Shown here: piece after piece, positions 54,541 through 63,764 of the stretch
Numbering within the stretch: position 1 is the stretch's first letter
Layout: each line of letters begins with the position of its first letter
Source: a virus
Virus record (IMG/VR): IMGVR_UViG_3300032360_001735
Location: 1 to 64,000 of that record
DNA length: 64,000 nucleotides
Strand: one strand, 5' to 3'
Position numbers and translations under genes: made by a program
The notes under the pieces: model-generated
The model's database searches: none
Told to the model about the DNA's origin: nothing
The model's input: only the letters and a program-made list of their open reading frames with translations

Positions 54541-55441
54541 ATCTAATATCAAAATAGCGATGTTTTGGGAGTTCTACGAGGACGACCCTACATACTGGAG
54601 TAGCACCAGCGGCATCAACCACCACCTTAAAAAAATGGTCGACACGGTTGATAACTATCACATCCCCAAAGAAGATAAGTCCTTAGGTTTTAAGGAGTTC
54701 TTGGAGCGAGGCAAACAGTACGACGCCTGTATACTATGGAACGCCGGGAGCCTAAGAGAAGGCACCCCATACTGGAGAAAAGATGTCCTTAAAGATTGCC
54801 TGTTAGTTTTGGAAGCCGGTGACGAGCCCCAAGCCTACCAACAACACGTTGAACTCAGTAATCAATCAGACTTGGTTTTAACCACCGACCTAAGATGTGT
54901 TTGGGCGTACAAACAACGAGGCATTAACGCCCACTGGTTCAACTCTTGGTGCAACGAACAAATTTTTTACCCAAGTAAACCAGACGACCCAGAACCGGAC
55001 CTAGGCGTTATAACAACCATGTATGGTGACCGCAAATTCGAGTCAGAAATATCATCTGCCCTAGGAGACAAGTATCTAAAAAAGAACGGTCTTGAAGGTG
55101 ATGAAAACGGGGAATTTTTTCGTAGAGGTAAGATGATCTTCCAACAAGCAAGATGGGGAGAAATTACTAGAAGAATTTTCGAAGGTATGGGCTGCCGCAA
55201 ATTAGTATTCACTGACTACCTCCATCCAGACACGGGTATATATGGATTATTTCAGCAAAGAGAAGATATAATCTATTACGGCGACGCTAATGAGTGCATT
55301 CAATTGATGAATTACTTCCTAGAACACGACGAAGAAAGAGAAGAAATCGCGAACAATGGATATGAAAAAATACTCAAATATCATTCTTCAGAGAAGAGAG
55401 CTCAAGAGTTGCTCGACCTCATAGAGAAATTAATTAAATGA
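54527..55441 (+). CDS. CgeB-like glycosyltransferase, 304 aa
   Basis: IAMFWEFYEDDPTYWSS at the N-terminus; the C-terminal half (ITRRIFEGMGCRKLVFTDYL, DIIYYGDANE) matches the CgeB/Glyco_trans_1_2 group. An AGGAGGT at about 54514-54520 lies 6-7 nt before the TTG at 54527 and supports that unusual start, though an ATG follows at 54560. Confidence 0.7.
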   Translation: MRTTKSNIKIAMFWEFYEDDPTYWSSTSGINHHLKKMVDTVDNYHIPKEDKSLGFKEFLERGKQYDACILWNAGSLREGTPYWRKDVLKDCLLVLEAGDEPQAYQQHVELSNQSDLVLTTDLRCVWAYKQRGINAHWFNSWCNEQIFYPSKPDDPEPDLGVITTMYGDRKFESEISSALGDKYLKKNGLEGDENGEFFRRGKMIFQQARWGEITRRIFEGMGCRKLVFTDYLHPDTGIYGLFQQREDIIYYGDANECIQLMNYFLEHDEEREEIANNGYEKILKYHSSEKRAQELLDLIEKLIK

Positions 55442-56379
55442 TTGTATCCAAATGCCCAATGAGAATATCTTTAGCCGGTGGCTCCACTGACCTAGAAGAG
55501 TACGTAAGCTCTAACGGTTACGGCAGCGTCATAAGTTTTCCGTGCACTCTATATTCTTATATCAGCATCTTCCACGACAAAAATGGGTATAATAATTTTT
55601 TTAATAAATATATAATAAACTATACATTAAGAGAGCAGGTCGACGACGTATGCGAAATAAAAAATGACGTGGCCAGAGAGGTGCTTAACTACTTTAAGTG
55701 TGGACCGCTAGCTATGACCTTTCACGCGGATGTATTTTCAGAAGGGTCTGGGTTAGCCTCCTCTTCTGCTTATTTGATAGCCTGCATCAAGGCGGTCTCG
55801 GTGCGCAAGGGTGTTACCCTTTCCGAGATTGACATATGCAACCTAGCCTTAGAAATAGAAAAAAAATTCAACCCACTTACTGGCTATCAAGATATATATG
55901 GCTGCGGCCTCAGCGACCTAAAAAGAATGCACTTTTATGAAGAGGGGAGGGTAAAAGTTCAGTATCTCAAAAAGAATATGTTTACTTTTTTTGATATGTA
56001 TCTTGTATATACAGGCGTAAAAAGGAAATCCACCAAGCTACTTCAAAGTTTAGACTTGAAAAAAATTGATAAGATACTACCATTAGTAGACGAGATGGAG
56101 AAAAGCATAAACAACTACGACGCCCAAGGTTTTCTTGATATAATCAAAGAAGGATGGGCGAAGAAGAAGGAAACCTCCCCAATGATAACACAAAACGTCA
56201 TCATATCCGACATAGACGACACCTTAAGGAGAGACAAGAGCGTCCTAGCCCACCGGCTATGCGGCGCAGGCAACGGCGGATACTTCTTGGTATTTAAAAA
56301 GAGAGACTCCCCAAACGAATTAAAAAATTGTCTTAAAATTGAAATGTCAGAAGAATCAATCACATGCCAAACAGTATAA
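55438..56379 (+). CDS. GHMP-family sugar kinase, second copy, 313 aa
   Basis: Begins KCPMRISLAGGSTDLEEYVS like HddA-type and similar kinases, then VFSEGSGLASSSAYLIACI (ATP loop) and RLCGAGNGGYFLVF at the end. A second GHMP sugar-1- or 7-P kinase, suggesting at least two activated sugars. Overlaps the preceding gene by 4 nt. Confidence 0.78.
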   Translation: MIVSKCPMRISLAGGSTDLEEYVSSNGYGSVISFPCTLYSYISIFHDKNGYNNFFNKYIINYTLREQVDDVCEIKNDVAREVLNYFKCGPLAMTFHADVFSEGSGLASSSAYLIACIKAVSVRKGVTLSEIDICNLALEIEKKFNPLTGYQDIYGCGLSDLKRMHFYEEGRVKVQYLKKNMFTFFDMYLVYTGVKRKSTKLLQSLDLKKIDKILPLVDEMEKSINNYDAQGFLDIIKEGWAKKKETSPMITQNVIISDIDDTLRRDKSVLAHRLCGAGNGGYFLVFKKRDSPNELKNCLKIEMSEESITCQTV

Positions 56380-56381
56380 AA

Positions 56382-59000
56382 ATGAACAAAAATAAAATAG
56401 TTATAACAGGCGGCTTGGGATACATAGGGGTCGAATTGTGCAAACTTTATTCCGGCGAGGCTTGGCGCAAAGACATCGTCGTTACAGACAATAAGTTCGC
56501 TTCTGAAAGAGTAAAACAACTAAGAGACTGGGGCATAAAGTTTGTTCAGGCCGACATCTTAGACAAGGACGCAATGTCAGACATCCTAGAGGATGCAGAT
56601 GTGGTGATTCACTTGGCAGGCGTCACAGACGTAGCCTATACCAAGACGGATGGAGATTCCGAGAAGGACGCTAGGATAACCGAGGTTGCAGTGAGCGGAA
56701 CTCGTAATATAATAAAGCTCACAAAAGAAGATTGCAAAATAGTGTTCCCGTCCACTCATGTTGTTTATGAAGGGTTCAGTGAAACAAAATTAGACATAAA
56801 AGAAGACGAAGACCCCACGCCAATTTTGACCTATTCCAACGGTAAAGTCAGATCAGAGAAAGACCTCGCGGAGTCTAACAAAAATTATGTTGTCCTGAGA
56901 CTAGCTACCGTCTGTGGTTATTCTTCTGATACAATGAGAATGAACATCATGCCAAATCTATTCTCAAAGATAGCCTCGCAAAACGGAAGCATCAAATTAT
57001 TTTCCGGAGGCGTCCAGCTTAAGAGCTTGGTTCCGTTGATCGATGTTGCTAGGTGTTTCAAATTCATGGCTGAAAACGAGTCCATCAGCAGGGAGATCTT
57101 CCACTGCTCCAAGGACTCCATGACGGTCAAGGACGTAGCAATGATTTGTAAAGAGTTTAATCCAGATTTAGACATAACAGAAACAGACGACGAAATCCCC
57201 AACCTTGGCTATACCATTTCCAACGAAAAGCTTTTGTCGACAGGGTTTGAATTCCTCTACGATGTAAAAGACTGCATTAAGGAGATGATAGAAAACTGGT
57301 CAGAAAAAGAAACAAGACCAGAGTTAGAATATACAGTGCAAGGAGGAAACGAGTACGTTGACGACAGAGGCAGGATAAACAACTACGAGCTAACCGAACC
57401 CATTAACCTCATAGGGTGGATAGAATCTACAGCTGGTTCAATTAGGGCAAACCATTACCACCCGATACAGGAGCAAAAATGCCTCCTTATATCAGGGCAG
57501 TACATAAGCGTAGTCAAAGACCTCACAGTTCCAAACGCCCCAATCATCACCAAAGTGATAAACCCCGGAGACATCGCGATAATCAAACCAAACGTAGCGC
57601 ACACAATGGTTTTTACTGACGACTCCCTCTTCTTGAACCTCGTCAGAGGAGAGAGAGACCATGAGAATTATGGTATCACACACACGATACCCTATGAGCT
57701 CGTTAGCAGAGAGTTCGCTGATAGACTTATAGAGAGCTACGCGTCAGAATGCAGAAGCTGCGGGAATACGAGCCTAGAGAGGGTAGTTTCCTTAGGGGAG
57801 TCTCCTCTTGCGAATAACCTACTCGATTCAGCAGATCAAGAATCAGACACCTACCCCCTTGAAGTTGACTATTGCCCAAGCTGTCACAACTGCCAGCTGA
57901 GTTCAATCGTCCCTCCGGGAAAAATGTTTGACAATTACCTGTATGTATCTTCTACTTCCAAAAAATTTAGGGAACACTTCGAGAAGGTTGCGTTGGATTA
58001 TATAGAAAGATTCAGGCTGGGACACAACTCAACCGTTGTAGATATCGGAAGCAATGACGGCATCGCTCTAAAACCCTATCTGGAACACGAATACGACATC
58101 AGCGTGATTGGTGTTGAACCGGCAAAGAATGTAGCTGCAATAGCAAACGAGAAGGGCATCAAAACAATCAACTCTTATTTTGATTCAGATACAGTAGAGG
58201 AAATCGGTCCGGGTACAGCAAGCCTAGTAACCGCCTCAAACGTGTTCGCTCATTCCGATAAACTGAAAGAGATAACGCGTGACGCCTTTTCTCTACTTAG
58301 GTTCGACGGAACTTTCATCGTGGAGGTCCAATACTTGCTAGACACCATGAGAGACCTCACCTTTGACAATATTTACCACGAGCATGTCAATTACTGGTCT
58401 GTTACCTCTATCAAAAACTTTTTTGAAAACTTAGGTTATCAGGTTACCCGCGTAGAACGCATAGAGACTCACGGAGGCTCCATAAGAGTATACGTAGGTC
58501 GTACAGATTTGCCGGGGGCCTGCCAAGGTTTCCCCCTAGGAATGACAAGAATGGACAGGGATACCGTCACGGAGTTCTTGAGGGAGGAAGGAGAAGTAGG
58601 ACTCTTAGAACACAGGTCTTATTTAGCGTTTGGAAAAAGCATTGAAAAAATAAAAACAAACGCCAGAAACAATATGGACGCCCTAAAGCTCATCTATAAA
58701 AAAATCGCGGCCTACGGATCACCCGCTAAGGCAACAACGTCGCTCAACTATTTTGGAATTAACAATAACGATATTGAATACACCATTGAAGACAACGACT
58801 TAAAACACGACAAGTTGATTCCCGGAGCGAACATTCCCATTAAAAGCAAGGAGTACTGTAATGAAAATCTTCCCGACCTCATAATCGTGTTGGCTTGGAA
58901 TTTCTTTGACGTTATTGTAGAAAACAATCAAGAACTGGTAGACAAGGGGGTAAAGTTCATCAACATAAAAGAGCTACAGAAACCGGAGATGCTAATATGA
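56382..59000 (+). CDS. three-domain epimerase/cupin/C-methyltransferase fusion, 872 aa
   Basis: Residues 1-310 are an NAD-dependent epimerase/dehydratase (VITGGLGYIGVELCK, VVIHLAGVTD). Residues about 320-440 are a cupin of the sugar 3,4-ketoisomerase or epimerase type (AGSIRANHYHPIQEQKCLLI, GDIAIIKPNVAHTMVF). Residues about 455-872 are a C-methyltransferase of the NovU/TylCIII type with zinc Cys pairs (CRSCGN, CPSCHNCQL), SAM motif VVDIGSNDGIALKPYLEHE and YHEHVNYWSV. Three steps of deoxysugar formation are thus fused. The ATG at 56382 follows the previous stop by 2 nt. Confidence 0.85.
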   Translation: MNKNKIVITGGLGYIGVELCKLYSGEAWRKDIVVTDNKFASERVKQLRDWGIKFVQADILDKDAMSDILEDADVVIHLAGVTDVAYTKTDGDSEKDARITEVAVSGTRNIIKLTKEDCKIVFPSTHVVYEGFSETKLDIKEDEDPTPILTYSNGKVRSEKDLAESNKNYVVLRLATVCGYSSDTMRMNIMPNLFSKIASQNGSIKLFSGGVQLKSLVPLIDVARCFKFMAENESISREIFHCSKDSMTVKDVAMICKEFNPDLDITETDDEIPNLGYTISNEKLLSTGFEFLYDVKDCIKEMIENWSEKETRPELEYTVQGGNEYVDDRGRINNYELTEPINLIGWIESTAGSIRANHYHPIQEQKCLLISGQYISVVKDLTVPNAPIITKVINPGDIAIIKPNVAHTMVFTDDSLFLNLVRGERDHENYGITHTIPYELVSREFADRLIESYASECRSCGNTSLERVVSLGESPLANNLLDSADQESDTYPLEVDYCPSCHNCQLSSIVPPGKMFDNYLYVSSTSKKFREHFEKVALDYIERFRLGHNSTVVDIGSNDGIALKPYLEHEYDISVIGVEPAKNVAAIANEKGIKTINSYFDSDTVEEIGPGTASLVTASNVFAHSDKLKEITRDAFSLLRFDGTFIVEVQYLLDTMRDLTFDNIYHEHVNYWSVTSIKNFFENLGYQVTRVERIETHGGSIRVYVGRTDLPGACQGFPLGMTRMDRDTVTEFLREEGEVGLLEHRSYLAFGKSIEKIKTNARNNMDALKLIYKKIAAYGSPAKATTSLNYFGINNNDIEYTIEDNDLKHDKLIPGANIPIKSKEYCNENLPDLIIVLAWNFFDVIVENNQELVDKGVKFINIKELQKPEMLI

Positions 59001-59479
59001 ACAGGTATGAAAAGCTAAAAGAAAACGGGATGAAATTAGGCTTTGTCTGTAGCTGTTGGGACCTGATGCACGCAGGGCACTGTCTTTTCATTAAAGATGG
59101 AAAAAGTCAATGCGACTACCTTATAGCTGGATTACAGACGGACCCAAGCGTAGATAGACCAGAAAAGAACAAACCGATACTAAGCCTTGAAGAAAGAAAA
59201 ATAATCCTAGAATCTAACAGGCACATCGACGAAATCGTGATGTACGAAACCGAAAAAGACCTCGCCATGGCTCTGGAGAAAATAAGACCAGACGTGAGAA
59301 TCCTCGGTAGCGACTATTACGTTATCGACAATGGTGGACCAGCCTACTTTACAGGATCAGGCACAGAGAAAGAAGTATACTACCACGACAGAAGCAAGCA
59401 TGGCTGGTCTACTAGTGAGATTAGACACAGAATATTTAAAGCAGAGCTAAACAAAGGCAACGGAATAAGCGTTTCGTGA
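58997..59479 (+). CDS. TagD/HldE-like nucleotidyltransferase, 160 aa
   Basis: VCSCWDLMHAGHCLFIKDGK has the HxGH motif of cytidylyltransferase-like enzymes, with ILGSDYYVI and GWSTSEIRHRIF later in the protein. It could activate heptose-1-P or another sugar/polyol phosphate with CTP, ATP or GTP. The base cannot be told from sequence. The same superfamily as the enzyme at 27.7 kb. Confidence 0.78.
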   Translation: MNRYEKLKENGMKLGFVCSCWDLMHAGHCLFIKDGKSQCDYLIAGLQTDPSVDRPEKNKPILSLEERKIILESNRHIDEIVMYETEKDLAMALEKIRPDVRILGSDYYVIDNGGPAYFTGSGTEKEVYYHDRSKHGWSTSEIRHRIFKAELNKGNGISVS

Positions 59480-60324
59480 AAATAGCCATCATATCTGAAG
59501 ATGATTTTGGATTTTCAAAGGGGCTCAAAAGAACCAATCACGATGTAAGCCTATACGGCTGCTCCTCGATCAACGATCTCTGCCGTGACGTGAGCGGCGG
59601 ATACAGACCGGACTGTATCTTCCTAATGGAAGACGGCAGAGTCCCCCCGGCGTTCTGGAACAAGAGCAACATCGAATCTCATTTTAACTTTTCCCCCACT
59701 TTAGTCTACTTTACAAGGGAATGTCTCGAACCCACAGATAGTGACCTTAAAAAAATAGAATCCAGCGACTTGGTACTGACTCAAAACATGCATTTAATAT
59801 CAGACCTAGCCTTTAACAACGTAAATGTATTTAGATTCCCCTACTGGGCGGACACAAGCGTGTTCTTTTCCACCGATTCCCCAAAGAGATACGACTGCGT
59901 TAGCTCCACAAGCAACCTAGAGGTAGCAAACAAGTTTGAATCAGCCCTCTCCTCTAAAGGACTCAGTTTTTTGAATAAGCCAATCTGTGATCCTGATTTC
60001 CTAAACAGCGGCAAAGTTTTCTTGAACTTCGAGGAAAAAGTAGTAGTTCCTCGAGCTTTTTTCGAGGCTTCCGCGTGTGGATTACCCATTTTATCGTCTC
60101 ACTTAAATGAATGCTCCGTGATAGAATCTCTCCTCGAGGAAGAAAGAGAGATTCTTTATTTTTCTTCTCTTGACGAATGCGTCAGTAGGGCATATCTTTA
60201 TGCTAGAGATGGCAGAGAAAGAAGCGTTGTGGCTAGAAAAAGTTTTTATTTAATTGAAAAATATCATACAATAGAGAAGAGGATACGAAAATTTATAAAA
60301 GAAATTAAGATTTTAAGATTATGA
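59476..60324 (+). CDS. CgeB-like glycosyltransferase, 282 aa
   Basis: Begins with a GTG overlapping the previous stop. C-terminal VVPRAFFEASACGLPILSSH is the donor-binding pattern of CgeB/Glyco_trans_1_2 proteins. The N-terminal half is variable. Overlaps the next gene by 4 nt. Confidence 0.68.
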   Translation: MKIAIISEDDFGFSKGLKRTNHDVSLYGCSSINDLCRDVSGGYRPDCIFLMEDGRVPPAFWNKSNIESHFNFSPTLVYFTRECLEPTDSDLKKIESSDLVLTQNMHLISDLAFNNVNVFRFPYWADTSVFFSTDSPKRYDCVSSTSNLEVANKFESALSSKGLSFLNKPICDPDFLNSGKVFLNFEEKVVVPRAFFEASACGLPILSSHLNECSVIESLLEEEREILYFSSLDECVSRAYLYARDGRERSVVARKSFYLIEKYHTIEKRIRKFIKEIKILRL

Positions 60325-61244
60325 AAACACTAGTAACTGGAGGAGCGGGCTTCATAGGAAGCAACCTTGTCGATCATTTAGTCTCAGAGGGCCACGAAGT
60401 AATTGTCCTTGACGACGAATCATCAGAGTCTAATGAGGAATTCTTTTGGAGAGATGGCGCGAAAAGAGTTCCTCTAGATATCTGTGACGCTGACGGTCTG
60501 GACGCACTCTTTTCCAGAGAGAAAGAAGTGCATGGTCAAGCAATAGACTGGGTTTTCCATCTTGCTGCCGAATCCAGAATCCAACCTACGCTTGAACGCC
60601 CACAAAGAGCCTGCGAGGTCAACTTTGTCGGAACCTGCAATGTTCTCCAAGCGGCCAGACTTCATGGTACAAAACGAGTAATTTATTCATCGACCTCCTC
60701 GGGTTATGGGTTAAAAAACGAACCCCCGCTAGTGGAGACGATGAGTAGGGAATGCCTCAACCCGTACTCTGTAACCAAAGTGGCGGCAGAAGACTTGTGC
60801 AAAATGTACTATTCTCTGTGGGGACTCGAAACAGTTATCCTAAGATACTTTAATGTCTACGGTGAGCGCCAACCCATTGCGGGTCAATACGCCCCGGTCA
60901 TTGGTATATTCCTTAGACAAAAAGCCGCTGGCGAAGCAATGACTATCGTTGGCGACGGAGAACAAAGAAGAGACTTCACTCACGTTAAGGACGTTGTTTC
61001 TGCAAACTATCTATCAGCAACCACAACTGACAAGAAAGCTCTTGGCGAAGTGTTCAACGTAGGGACGGGTACCAATCATAGCGTCCTTCAGGTTTCTGAA
61101 CTAATCGGCGGTGATCATTCTTTTATACCAAAAAGACCCGGTGAGGCGGATACCACCCTAGCAGACATAAGCAAGATAAGAGACATCCTAGGCTGGGAGC
61201 CCACAGTAAAACTTGAAGACTGGATAAAAGAAAACAATGTATAG
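60321..61244 (+). CDS. NAD-dependent UDP-sugar 4-epimerase-like protein, 307 aa
   Basis: Rossmann start TLVTGGAGFIGSNLVDHL, VFHLAAESRIQPT, STSSGYG, the NPYSVTKVAAE YxxxK catalytic motif and DFTHVKDVV. Typical extended SDR of the GalE/WbpP or NDP-sugar dehydratase group. Could epimerise UDP-glucose/GlcNAc or take part in heptose or deoxysugar synthesis. Confidence 0.85.
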   Translation: MKTLVTGGAGFIGSNLVDHLVSEGHEVIVLDDESSESNEEFFWRDGAKRVPLDICDADGLDALFSREKEVHGQAIDWVFHLAAESRIQPTLERPQRACEVNFVGTCNVLQAARLHGTKRVIYSSTSSGYGLKNEPPLVETMSRECLNPYSVTKVAAEDLCKMYYSLWGLETVILRYFNVYGERQPIAGQYAPVIGIFLRQKAAGEAMTIVGDGEQRRDFTHVKDVVSANYLSATTTDKKALGEVFNVGTGTNHSVLQVSELIGGDHSFIPKRPGEADTTLADISKIRDILGWEPTVKLEDWIKENNV

Positions 61245-62214
61245 CAATTACATAACACCAGAAGTCGGCGTAAATAAAATCTTCATAGCTGGTCATCAAG
61301 GCATGGTTGGTTCCGCGATTGCCAAAAAACTAGGAGAAGGATACATCCACGCTAAAAAACGAGTCCTTGACTTACAAAGACAAGACAAAGTAGAAGCCTT
61401 CTTCGCTGAATATCGCCCAGAAATCGTTATCTTGGCGGCGGCAAAGGTCGGTGGAATTCACGCAAACAACACGTACAGGGCGGAGTTCATGTACAATAAT
61501 TTACAAATCCAAAACAACATAATCCACTCCTCTTGGTTATTCGGAGTCAAAAAATTAATATTCCTAGGCAGTTCTTGCATCTATCCCAAATTTGCAGAAC
61601 AGCCCATTAAGGAAGAGTACCTGCTTTCCTCGCCTCTTGAGTACACAAACGAACCTTATTCTGTAGCCAAGATTGCTGGAATCAAAATGTGTGAAAGTTA
61701 CCACAAGCAATACGGTTGCAACTTCATTGCCGTAATGCCATGTAATCTGTATGGACCCAACGACAATTTTCACAATGAAGACTCTCATGTTCTCCCGGCG
61801 CTAATTAGGAGATTTCACGAAGCTAAACAAAATAACGAGCCCCACGTTGAGGTTTGGGGCACGGGGAAAGCTCAGAGAGAATTCATGCACGTCGACGACC
61901 TAGCTGATGCTGTTCTCTTTACTCTCCGAAAGATAGACGCAGAGCATATCTACAAACAAAACATTTCCCATTTAAACATAGGCACTGGTCAAGAAATATC
62001 CATAGCAGAACTCGCGAAAAAAATCGCACATACAGTTGGTTACGAAGGAGAGATAAGGCACCAGCTTGACAAACCCGACGGGACATTACGCAAGCTATTA
62101 GACGTTTCCAGACTTGAGCAGTTCGGATGGAAACATAAAATAAGCTTAGAAAATGGACTTAGCGACACCTATAACTGGTATGGCGAACAGGACGCAGCAA
62201 ATTTGAGGTTATGA
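61237..62214 (+). CDS. fcl: GDP-L-fucose synthase, 325 aa
   Basis: IFIAGHQGMVGSAIAKKLG, ILAAAKVGGIHANNTY, FLGSSCIYPKFAEQPIKEEY and EPYSVAKIAGIKMCESYHKQ match GDP-4-keto-6-deoxymannose epimerase/reductase (Fcl/WcaG) along nearly the whole length. It would make GDP-fucose, or a 6-deoxy-heptose analogue if its partner dehydratase acts on GDP-heptose. The matching GDP-mannose dehydratase is not in the window. Confidence 0.92.
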   Translation: MYSNYITPEVGVNKIFIAGHQGMVGSAIAKKLGEGYIHAKKRVLDLQRQDKVEAFFAEYRPEIVILAAAKVGGIHANNTYRAEFMYNNLQIQNNIIHSSWLFGVKKLIFLGSSCIYPKFAEQPIKEEYLLSSPLEYTNEPYSVAKIAGIKMCESYHKQYGCNFIAVMPCNLYGPNDNFHNEDSHVLPALIRRFHEAKQNNEPHVEVWGTGKAQREFMHVDDLADAVLFTLRKIDAEHIYKQNISHLNIGTGQEISIAELAKKIAHTVGYEGEIRHQLDKPDGTLRKLLDVSRLEQFGWKHKISLENGLSDTYNWYGEQDAANLRL

Positions 62215-63761
62215 ATCACCACTTTATGCAATTCGAAGGCAGAAATTATATCAATGGAGTATGGAAAGCTACCGCCGACATGTACTCCAAGATTAACCCA
62301 TCCACAGGAAAGGCCCAAGGAGCGTTCCCGTCAAGTGGACCAAGCGACGTCGGCACCGCCGTGCTGGCTGCTCGGAAAGCGTTCAAAAGCTGGAAAAAAG
62401 TAAGCCGCTTTGTCCGTTCAGACTACATGAACAAGGTCGCTCAACTTATTGAAAGAGACAAAGAGAAACTGGCTGCGGTTATCTCCCTAGAGACAGGTAA
62501 AAACTACAACGAAAGCGTCGCTGAAGTTAACGAAGCTCTCCACATGGCTCAGTTTGCTTTCGGTTCTGGCCGCTACTCACATGGAGAGGCCGTTTCTTCT
62601 GAGATTGCCGACAAGGATTCCTACATGCTTCGGAAACCAAAGGGTGTAATAGCAATTATAACACCATTCAATTTTCCTTTGGCGATTGGAATGTTCTGGA
62701 ACGCCGCCCCCGCCCTTGTAGAAGGAAACACAATAGTAATTAAACCAAGTGAAGATGCTCCAATGTCCACCCAAATGGCTGTCAAGATTTACGAGGAAGC
62801 TGGCATTCCTCGCGGAGTCATTAATCTGGTGCATGGTGACGGGCTCGTTGGTAATCTTTTGGCTCATGCTGATATCGACCATATTTGCTTTACTGGTTCT
62901 GCCGAGGTTGGGCAGTCTATTAGAAAAGTAGCCGCCGAGAGTTGGCACAAAACCACCTCATGCGAAATGGGCAGCAAGTCTGCCTGTATTATTTTTGACG
63001 ACGTAGAGATGGACCTAGCTGTAGAGTCCGCGGTTGCTAGCGCATTTAAACTCTCTGGCCAACGGTGCGTTTCCTCTAGTAGGATGATAGTCCAAAGAAG
63101 CGCCTATGACGAGTTCGCTAAGAGATTCGCTGAAGAAGCTTCTAAATTAAAAACAGGCAATCCATTTAAAAAGGTTTTTTCATCAAGCGGAGACCCGGGG
63201 TGCGTAGGCTGGGAAGACTATGTTCCCGACGAAAGCGTTTATTATGGTCCGATCATCAACAAGCAAGGATTTGAAAAAATAAAAAAATATAACAACATGG
63301 TCTTGAATGACCCGCTGGCAGAAGTTCTGTTGGACCCTGTTTATGAGGACATAAATGATAGAGCTTTCTTTTCTAGCCCAATGGTTTACAAGGTCGAATG
63401 GAGAGGGGTAGACGCTCCATACCTTAGGAACGAAGTCTTTGGCCCCCACGTCGCAGTTATCCCCTTTGATACTTTAGAAGATGCGATCCGTATTTATAAC
63501 GATACTGAGTACGGCCTTGCGGTTGGCGTTCTTACGAATGATTTCCGCAAAGCACGAGTACTCCGAGACGAATGCGACGCGGGGATGATTTATTGGAATG
63601 GTGGGTCTATCGCTGCTGAATCTCACCTTGCTTTTGGCGGAGTTAAGAAGTCCGGAAACGGGTTCCCAAGCGCGGCCAGAACATTCAGGGCTGTAACCCA
63701 CGAGATCAGTTGGACAGTTAACCATGCAGATAGATTAACCTTTCCACAAGGAATGAAATAA
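62211..63761 (+). CDS. NAD(P)-dependent aldehyde dehydrogenase, 516 aa
   Basis: Full-length ALDH-superfamily enzyme with ITPFNFPLAIGMFWNAAPAL, IVIKPSEDAPMSTQ, the catalytic CEMGSKSACIIFDD Glu and SGQRCVSSSRMI Cys. Substrate not predictable. It lies in the glycan operon and may act on a sugar aldehyde; alternatively it may complement the proline dehydrogenase homologue at 16.5 kb. Confidence 0.88.
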   Translation: MNHHFMQFEGRNYINGVWKATADMYSKINPSTGKAQGAFPSSGPSDVGTAVLAARKAFKSWKKVSRFVRSDYMNKVAQLIERDKEKLAAVISLETGKNYNESVAEVNEALHMAQFAFGSGRYSHGEAVSSEIADKDSYMLRKPKGVIAIITPFNFPLAIGMFWNAAPALVEGNTIVIKPSEDAPMSTQMAVKIYEEAGIPRGVINLVHGDGLVGNLLAHADIDHICFTGSAEVGQSIRKVAAESWHKTTSCEMGSKSACIIFDDVEMDLAVESAVASAFKLSGQRCVSSSRMIVQRSAYDEFAKRFAEEASKLKTGNPFKKVFSSSGDPGCVGWEDYVPDESVYYGPIINKQGFEKIKKYNNMVLNDPLAEVLLDPVYEDINDRAFFSSPMVYKVEWRGVDAPYLRNEVFGPHVAVIPFDTLEDAIRIYNDTEYGLAVGVLTNDFRKARVLRDECDAGMIYWNGGSIAAESHLAFGGVKKSGNGFPSAARTFRAVTHEISWTVNHADRLTFPQGMK

Positions 63762-63764
63762 ATT

